Shown: piece after piece, positions 44,400 to 49,117 of the stretch | Layout: every line of letters starts with the position of its first letter | Position numbering within the stretch: the stretch's first letter is position 1 | Origin: an uncultured Lachnospiraceae bacterium | GTDB taxonomy: Bacteria; Bacillota; Clostridia; Lachnospirales; Lachnospiraceae | Assembly (NCBI GenBank): GCA_947564735.1 | Contig: CANOEC010000030.1 | Span: forward strand, 1 to 49,117 | Reading direction: 5' to 3' | Length of the DNA stretch: 49,117 bases | Notes under the pieces: model-generated | Told to the model about the DNA's origin: nothing | Databases searched by the model: none | Seen by the model: only the letters and a program-made list of their open reading frames with translations | Made by a program: the position numbers and the translations under genes

Positions 44400-45314
44400 C
44401 TATATTTTTATTTCGAGGAGCGTCAGAATCAGCGCCATTCTGACGTAGACACCGTATTTTGCCTGTTTGAAATATACTGCGCGTGGATCGTCATCTACTT
44501 CCACGGAAATCTCATTGACACGCGGGAGCGGATGGAGTACCAGCATATCGTCTTTGGCGAGAGACATTTTCTCTCTGTTCAGAATATAAAAATCTTTCAG
44601 ACGAACGTAATCTTCTTCGTTGAAGAAGCGTTCCCGCTGTACCCTTGTCATATAGAGCATGTCCAGTTCGGGCATACAGTCTTCGAGCCGTATGACTTCC
44701 GAGTAGGCGATGCCGCGCTCGGTCAGCATATCCGTGATATAGTCCGGAACCCGCAGCTCCGGCGGAGAGATAAAAAGGAAACGGATATTAGGGTAACGGA
44801 CCAGCGCATTGATGAGTGAGTGAACCGTTCTGCCAAATTTCAGGTCTCCACACAGCCCGATTGTGAAATTGCCAAGTCGCCCCTTTAGGGCACGGATGGT
44901 CATAAGGTCCGTGAGAGTCTGGGTAGGATGCTGGTGTCCGCCGTCCCCTGCGTTGATGACGGGGATGCCGGAGCGGGTTGCGGCTACCATGGGCGCGCCT
45001 TCCTTTGGATGGCGCATAGCGCAGATGTCCGCATAGCAGGAGATAATACGGATGGTATCGGATACGCTTTCGCCTTTGGAAGCGGATGAGGAGCCGGCGT
45101 CCGAGAAGCCCAATACCTGTCCGCCAAGATTCAGCATGGCGGCCTCAAAGCTGAGTCTTGTTCGCGTACTCGGCTCATAGAAGCAGGTCGCCAGCTTCTT
45201 TCCCTCACAGGCGTGAGCGTATTTGGCGGGATTGGCGGCGATATCGTCTGCAAGGTCAAACAGTTTGTCCAGTTCCTCCACGGTAAAATCCAGTGGATTC
45301 ATTAAATGTCTCAT
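44400..45314 (-). CDS. pyrB: Aspartate carbamoyltransferase catalytic chain
   Basis: First committed step of pyrimidine synthesis: carbamoyl phosphate plus aspartate. 304 residues. Carbamoyl-phosphate site [16 protein letters not shown], the 80s loop [23 protein letters not shown] and [10 protein letters not shown] are intact. The minus-strand ribosome site is AAAGGAGAAC. With pyrI it makes the E. coli-like class B ATCase. The terminator-like hairpin at 45342-45372 lies only about 27 bases upstream of the start. Confidence 0.97.
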   Translation of the reverse strand: MRHLMNPLDFTVEELDKLFDLADDIAANPAKYAHACEGKKLATCFYEPSTRTRLSFEAAMLNLGGQVLGFSDAGSSSASKGESVSDTIRIISCYADICAMRHPKEGAPMVAATRSGIPVINAGDGGHQHPTQTLTDLMTIRALKGRLGNFTIGLCGDLKFGRTVHSLINALVRYPNIRFLFISPPELRVPDYITDMLTERGIAYSEVIRLEDCMPELDMLYMTRVQRERFFNEEDYVRLKDFYILNREKMSLAKDDMLVLHPLPRVNEISVEVDDDPRAVYFKQAKYGVYVRMALILTLLEIKI

Positions 45315-45341
45315 AGATGTTCTCCTTTCATGATGTGTTCC

Positions 45342-45372
45342 AAAAAAATAGAAGAGATATGTCTCTTCTATT
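45342..45372 (-). terminator. Intrinsic terminator/attenuator between the nitroreductase gene and pyrB
   Basis: AATAGAAGAGA (45347-45357) pairs perfectly with TCTCTTCTATT (45362-45372) around a 4-base loop. Read on the minus strand it is followed by seven T (plus-strand A at 45342-45348). It ends the nitroreductase transcript. Because pyrB starts only 28 bases further on, any pyrB promoter upstream would have to read through it, suggesting attenuation. Confidence 0.8.
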
Positions 45373-45401
45373 TTGATAATACATTATGATTGATATGACA
45401 A
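45373..45401 (-). promoter_or_regulatory. Possible pyrB promoter inside the nitroreductase 3' end
   Basis: On the minus strand TTGTCA (45401-45396), 17 bases, TATCAA (45378-45373). The -10 is weak (4 of 6). If used, the transcript would start within the terminator hairpin. Confidence 0.25.
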
Positions 45402-45926
45402 TAAATCTTCAACAGCTTTCCTCTTGGGCGCTGCAGGTGATTCATCGGGATAGCCGACAGGAATCAAAGCGACAAGTTCTCTGTCTTCGGGAAGCTGTAA
45501 CATTTCTTCAACGGCAGCCTGATCGAAGAGTCCGAGAATAACGGTGCCAAGACCCTGTTCATAGGCAGCTAAACAAAATGTCTGGGATGCAATGCCGGCA
45601 TCGTACATCTGCCATCCGTCACCGCGGGGAGTGCTGTAGGAACCGTCACGTTCAAAGCCGCTGCGGTTTTTGATGATGGTTACGGCAATCAAAACAGGGG
45701 CATTGGAGATAATGGTGCCGTTACCCGGATAAATGGAAGTGCCTTCTTTGGCGATTCGCTCTTTCAGTTCACCCTCTATTGCGATGTAACGGGTAATCTG
45801 CGTATGTTTCCAGCTGGGTGCGTAGGAAGCGGTCTCAACAATCTGTGAAAGCAGCTCGTGAGAAACCGGTTCTGCTTTAAATTTGCGGATACTTCTTCGT
45901 CCCAAGATACAATCCTTTGCAATCAT
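45384..45926 (-). CDS. Nitroreductase-family FMN protein
   Basis: 180 residues, starting MIAKDCILGRRSIRKF, the typical N-terminal FMN/phosphate-binding motif (RRSIRKF). YAPSWKHTQITRY and AAYEQGLGTVILGLFD in the C-terminal half are also family features. Such proteins reduce nitro compounds, quinones or flavins with NAD(P)H, or have other FMN-dependent roles; the substrate is unknown. AAGGAGGG precedes the start on the minus strand. Confidence 0.88.
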   Translation of the reverse strand: MIAKDCILGRRSIRKFKAEPVSHELLSQIVETASYAPSWKHTQITRYIAIEGELKERIAKEGTSIYPGNGTIISNAPVLIAVTIIKNRSGFERDGSYSTPRGDGWQMYDAGIASQTFCLAAYEQGLGTVILGLFDQAAVEEMLQLPEDRELVALIPVGYPDESPAAPKRKAVEDLLSYQS

Positions 45927-45979
45927 GCCATAACCCTCCTTATTGTGTGCATTATTTCACAAATAGCTATATTTTGTAT

Positions 45980-46008
45980 ATCATACCATAAACACGATAT
46001 GGATTCAA
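45980..46008 (-). promoter_or_regulatory. Promoter of the nitroreductase gene
   Basis: On the minus strand TTGAAT (46008-46003), 17-base spacer, TATGAT (45985-45980). Confidence 0.65.
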
Positions 46009-46020
46009 CAGTTTTTCATA

Positions 46021-46049
46021 TTGTGGAATAAGTGGGGGTATGTTATAGT
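46021..46049 (+). promoter_or_regulatory. Promoter of the PH-domain gene, divergent from the nitroreductase promoter
   Basis: TTGTGG at 46021-46026, 17-base spacer, TATAGT at 46044-46049. The -35 elements of the two divergent promoters lie only 12 bases apart. Confidence 0.55.
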
Positions 46050-46145
46050 GGTAATGGAATTTACAGGCGCGTTGCCGGATGCTCCGGACGTAGAAGAAGT
46101 GAAGCACTGTCGGCGCAGAAACTCATATGGGAGGAAGGGGATTCT

Positions 46146-46598
46146 ATGGAGGATGTAAAGAAAGAGACGCAGCAGGAGGAGAGCAGACAGACCGGAAATC
46201 AGCCGGAAGAAAACAAAGACGAAAAGAAATCTTACGTGGAGAGAAAACGCTGGCTGTTTTTCGGACTTCCGTTCACTTTTACAAAATATACGGTGACAGA
46301 CGAGGTGATTACGGTCAACGACGGTTTGCTGAACACGAGAGAAAACGATTGTTATTTATATAAGGTGCAGGATGTGGAACTGCAGGTCAGTCTGGCAGAG
46401 CGGATTTTTGGGCTTGGCACGGTGGCATGTTATACGGGAGACAATACGCATCCACAGTTGTTCCTTACGCATATTAAGAATGCACGCGAAATTAAGAATT
46501 ATATCCTCAAGGCATCGGAGGAGGCGCGCAGAAGACGCCGTACCTTGAATACGCTCAATATCGATGCGGAAGATATCGACGAGATTGATGCGGATTAA
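46146..46598 (+). CDS. Bacterial PH-domain (YdbS/bPH2-like) protein
   Basis: A 150-residue protein. ATG 46146 is chosen because GGAGGAAGGGG precedes it; the frame is open upstream to 46032 but unlike protein. The first 40 residues are charged (KKETQQEESRQTGNQPEENKDEKK). Then comes the bPH2 pattern: KRWLFFGLPFTFTKYTVTDEVITVNDGLLNTRENDCYLYKVQDVELQVSLAERIFGLGTVACYTGD. No full transmembrane segment, unlike most YdbS/YdbT proteins, so it is probably cytosolic. The tail is basic then acidic (RRRRR, DAEDIDEIDAD). Function unknown. Confidence 0.75.
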   Translation: MEDVKKETQQEESRQTGNQPEENKDEKKSYVERKRWLFFGLPFTFTKYTVTDEVITVNDGLLNTRENDCYLYKVQDVELQVSLAERIFGLGTVACYTGDNTHPQLFLTHIKNAREIKNYILKASEEARRRRRTLNTLNIDAEDIDEIDAD

Positions 46599-46680
46599 CG
46601 TTGGCTGTGCTGATGAATGCCAAAAGGGCGCTCATAAGGAGTCCGGATGATGGAACTGTGGCGGAAGCCGTTGCCGGTGA

Positions 46681-47088
46681 CTATTTGTCCAGAGACTCGT
46701 TTTCAAGCAGAAGGCGTTCAAATAGGAGTCCGGCGGCAAACCAGCAGGGGGCGTAGTCCAGACGGATGACTTTTGCGAGATTCCAGCGGGAATGTTCATA
46801 GTTCCAAGGACATAAGTCGCGTTTGCGAAGCCACATTCCCGTCAGAAATTCACCGGTGAAAATCATGCCTGTGTAGACCAGACCGCGGAATATAAAGTTG
46901 CGTCGGCGCATAAGGCGCGCCAGCGGAGCAAGCAGGGCGGCTAATCCGTAAATGGGAAACATCCAGACGGAAGTGGTGCACGGCAGTTTCAAATCTCTTT
47001 TGCGGAATGCATGAAACGCAGTGAAAATCATTTCTAGGAACCAGCCCAATAGTCCGCAGTGAATATAATTGTGGATTGTTTTTTTCAT
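46681..47088 (-). CDS. CmpB-type putative ABC transporter membrane protein (PF06541-like)
   Basis: 135 residues with about four hydrophobic segments. CGLLGWFLEMIFTAFH, SVWMFPIYGLAALLAPL, FTGEFLTGMWLRKRDLCPWNYEHSRWNLAKVIRLDYAPCWFAAGLLFE follows the conserved order of the family named ABC_trans_CmpB: a GW..E helix, PIYG, then E...G and W-Y-..-N. The family name is historical and transport is not shown. Stand-alone gene, convergent with the PH-domain gene and divergent from folC. Confidence 0.7.
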   Translation of the reverse strand: MKKTIHNYIHCGLLGWFLEMIFTAFHAFRKRDLKLPCTTSVWMFPIYGLAALLAPLARLMRRRNFIFRGLVYTGMIFTGEFLTGMWLRKRDLCPWNYEHSRWNLAKVIRLDYAPCWFAAGLLFERLLLENESLDK

Positions 47089-47178
47089 AACAGTAGCATA
47101 CCCCGGAAGACGGAGCTTTAAACGGAAAGCTTTTGTTTATTTAGATATTTTGCATAGTTTCAGTAAGGAGGTGCGCGG

Positions 47179-48510
47179 ATGAATTACAGGGAAGCAATGG
47201 AATATGTGGAAGAATTGCGTCAGTACGGCTGTGTCATGGGTCTTGACTCGATGCGCGAACTGTGCGCGCGCCTTGGCAATCCGCAGGAACAGCTGAAATG
47301 TGTGCATATTGCGGGGACCAATGGGAAAGGATCGGTACTTGCCTATCTCTCAACCGTATTGCAGACGGCGGGATACAAGACCGGCAGGTTTCTTTCGCCT
47401 GCGGTGACGGATTTTAGGGAGCAGTTTCAGGTGGACGGCAGGATGATTACCCAGTCCGGTCTGTGTAAGTATTTAGAGTCCGTCAGACAGGCGGCGGAGG
47501 ATATGGCAGCCGAGGGGCTCTCGCACCCCACTGTGTTTGAGGTGGAAACTGCGGTGGCATTCTTATTTTTTGTGGATAAACAGTGTGATATTGTGGTGTT
47601 GGAGACCGGAATGGGAGGGGCGCTTGACGCCACCAATGTGATTACGAATACGCTGGCGGCGGTATTTACTTCAATCAGCATGGATCATATGGAGATGCTG
47701 GGGGACAGCTTGGAGAAGATTGCGACAGTTAAGTCCGGAATTATAAAAAACAAATGTTATGTAATAAGCGCAAAACAGCAGCCAGAGGCGATGAAGGCGC
47801 TCAGACAGGCGGCGCTTCTGCGGAAAGCGAAGTTTTATACGGCGGATGTGACAAGAGCCAAAAATATTCGTTACGGTATCACGAAGCAATCCTTTTCCTA
47901 CGACAAGTATAAGAATCTGGAAATTACAATGCCCGGACAGTTTCAGATTGAGAATGCCGTGGTTGCGCTTGAGACGCTTGCTGCGCTTGCAAAGCAGGGG
48001 TTTCCCGTGCCGGAAGACAAACTGCGGCAGGGGTTTCTACAGACGAAGTGGAGAGGCAGATTTGACGTTATCGGTAAAAAGCCGCTTTTTATAGCTGACG
48101 GAGCGCATAATGAAGATGCAGCCGTTAAGCTGGCGGAGAGTATCAGGTTTTATTTTACAAATAGGAAAATCATATATATAATGGGAATGTTGAAGGATAA
48201 GGAATATGATAAGGTTATCCGCAGTACATATGAACTGGCGGAACATATCATTACGGTGACGCCGCCTATCGCAGACAGGGCGCTGCACGCCTATGAGCTG
48301 GCGCAGGCGCTGCAGGAATACCACGGTCGCGTGACAGTGGCGGACAGTGTGCAGGAGGCTGTGGAGATGGCATATTTGCTGGCTGGTCAGGACAAGGAAA
48401 GCGTGATAGTGGCTTTTGGTTCGCTCTCTTATCTGGGTGCACTGATGAACGTGGTAGAACATAGAGATACAATCAGGAGAGATTCTCATGGTAGATCAGA
48501 AAAAGATTGA
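47179..48510 (+). CDS. folC: Folylpolyglutamate synthase / dihydrofolate synthase
   Basis: Adds glutamate to dihydropteroate or to folates. 443 residues. P-loop [29 protein letters not shown], the [24 protein letters not shown] stretch and ADGAHNEDA are hallmark Mur-ligase-type segments. AAGGAGGTG precedes the start. It overlaps folE by 23 bases, so translation is coupled. Confidence 0.96.
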   Translation: MNYREAMEYVEELRQYGCVMGLDSMRELCARLGNPQEQLKCVHIAGTNGKGSVLAYLSTVLQTAGYKTGRFLSPAVTDFREQFQVDGRMITQSGLCKYLESVRQAAEDMAAEGLSHPTVFEVETAVAFLFFVDKQCDIVVLETGMGGALDATNVITNTLAAVFTSISMDHMEMLGDSLEKIATVKSGIIKNKCYVISAKQQPEAMKALRQAALLRKAKFYTADVTRAKNIRYGITKQSFSYDKYKNLEITMPGQFQIENAVVALETLAALAKQGFPVPEDKLRQGFLQTKWRGRFDVIGKKPLFIADGAHNEDAAVKLAESIRFYFTNRKIIYIMGMLKDKEYDKVIRSTYELAEHIITVTPPIADRALHAYELAQALQEYHGRVTVADSVQEAVEMAYLLAGQDKESVIVAFGSLSYLGALMNVVEHRDTIRRDSHGRSEKD

Positions 48511-49045
48511 AGAAGCGGTACGGCTTATGCTGGAGGGCATCGGGGAAGATGTGACAAGAGAAGGACTGGTGGATACCCCCAACAGAATTGCACGTATGTA
48601 TGAGGAAATTTATAAGGGAATGGATGAAGACGTCTCGAAGCACCTAACGAAGACCTTTGCAGTGGACAGTAATGAGATTGTGGTGGAGAAAAATATCACC
48701 TTCTATTCAGTCTGCGAACATCATATGCTCCCTTTTTACGGAAAGGTGCATATTGCCTATCTGCCGGACGGAAGGGTGGCTGGCTTAAGCAAGCTGGCGC
48801 GAACGGTGGAAGTGTTTGCCAGAAGATTACAGATACAGGAGCAGATGACGGGGCAGATTGCCGAGGCGGTCATGGAGTATTTGAAGCCGCAGGGTGTAAT
48901 GGTGATGGTGGAAGCGGAGCATATGTGCATGACGATGCGCGGCGTGGCGAAGCCCGGCAGTCAGACGGCTACGATGGCGATGCGTGGGTGCTTTGAGGAC
49001 AATTTGCGGCTGCAGCAGTATTTTTTTGAAATGATAAGGCGGTAA
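48488..49045 (+). CDS. folE: GTP cyclohydrolase I
   Basis: First step of folate synthesis from GTP. 185 residues. Zinc ligands in [10 protein letters not shown] and in [25 protein letters not shown]-like [17 protein letters not shown] and [20 protein letters not shown] are present. Overlaps folC by 23 bases; the folate operon probably continues to the right. Confidence 0.97.
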   Translation: MVDQKKIEEAVRLMLEGIGEDVTREGLVDTPNRIARMYEEIYKGMDEDVSKHLTKTFAVDSNEIVVEKNITFYSVCEHHMLPFYGKVHIAYLPDGRVAGLSKLARTVEVFARRLQIQEQMTGQIAEAVMEYLKPQGVMVMVEAEHMCMTMRGVAKPGSQTATMAMRGCFEDNLRLQQYFFEMIRR

Positions 49046-49050
49046 AAGGC

Positions 49051-49117
49051 ATGCACAATGATAAAAGTCTGCAAATAAAAGTCAAGCAGAAATTGAAGAA
49101 CTTTGAAAATTTTATGC
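49051..49117 (+). CDS. Start of a further gene, cut by the window edge
   Basis: ATG at 49051, 6 bases after the folE stop, opens a frame to the window edge (MHNDKSLQIKVKQKLKNF). AAAAGG lies just before it, close for a ribosome site. The tight spacing suggests membership in the folate operon. Too short to identify. Confidence 0.4.
   Translation, partial: MHNDKSLQIKVKQKLKNFENFM

Overview
This window reads as the chromosome of a low-to-mid GC Gram-positive anaerobe of the class Clostridia, most likely a Lachnospiraceae member. That is inferred from gene order (pyrH-frr-uppS-cdsA-dxr-rseP-ispG-polC; rimP-nusA-ylxR-ylxQ-infB-rbfA-nrnA-truB-ribF; rpsO-pnp), a PolC-type replicative polymerase, strong AGGAGG ribosome binding sites and sigma-A-type promoters. 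No database search was possible, so the taxonomic call rests on synteny and protein style.

Positions 1-3060 are accessory DNA. They hold the xis/int end of an integrated element: a small Tn916-type excisionase, a lone Phd/YefM-type antitoxin and a tyrosine recombinase with all catalytic residues. Downstream of int come four TATC motifs spaced exactly 10 bp apart and, right beside them, a dyad with a 6-bp spacer. These are candidate integrase arm and crossover sites. A strong hairpin and a frameshifted remnant of a phage-like gene follow.

Positions 3100-9660 form an envelope block: a very large secreted and membrane-anchored cell-wall glucosaminidase with a 30-bp minisatellite and a strongly acidic cytoplasmic tail, a membrane-anchored polysaccharide deacetylase, and a bactofilin. 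Positions 9690-24310 carry the classical pyrH-frr-uppS-cdsA-dxr-rseP/ispG-polC run (UMP kinase, ribosome recycling, undecaprenyl and phospholipid precursors, MEP isoprenoid pathway, site-2 protease, DNA polymerase). A MATE transporter, a PP2C phosphatase and a soluble Ser/Thr kinase are interposed between rseP and ispG.

Positions 24440-27490 hold a cytidylate-kinase-like protein and a complete polar amino-acid ABC transporter behind a consensus promoter and a leader hairpin. A lone tRNA-Glu(CUC) follows at 27629-27700. Positions 28050-36710 are the nusA-infB translation and RNA operon, with several overlapping or closely spaced genes. Then come a Na/Pi cotransporter, an NlpC/P60 hydrolase with a consensus promoter and a WalR-like site, rpsO and pnp with structured leaders, and an HD-GYP response regulator.

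The last 5 kb carry pyrB-pyrI and a nitroreductase on the minus strand with a terminator/attenuator between them, a PH-domain protein, a CmpB-type membrane protein, and folC-folE. The start of one further gene is cut by the window edge. Apart from the element end, this is mostly well-conserved core genome. The most unusual signals are the phased repeats and dyad next to int, the structured leader of the PP2C gene, the WalR-like site, and the acidic tails.
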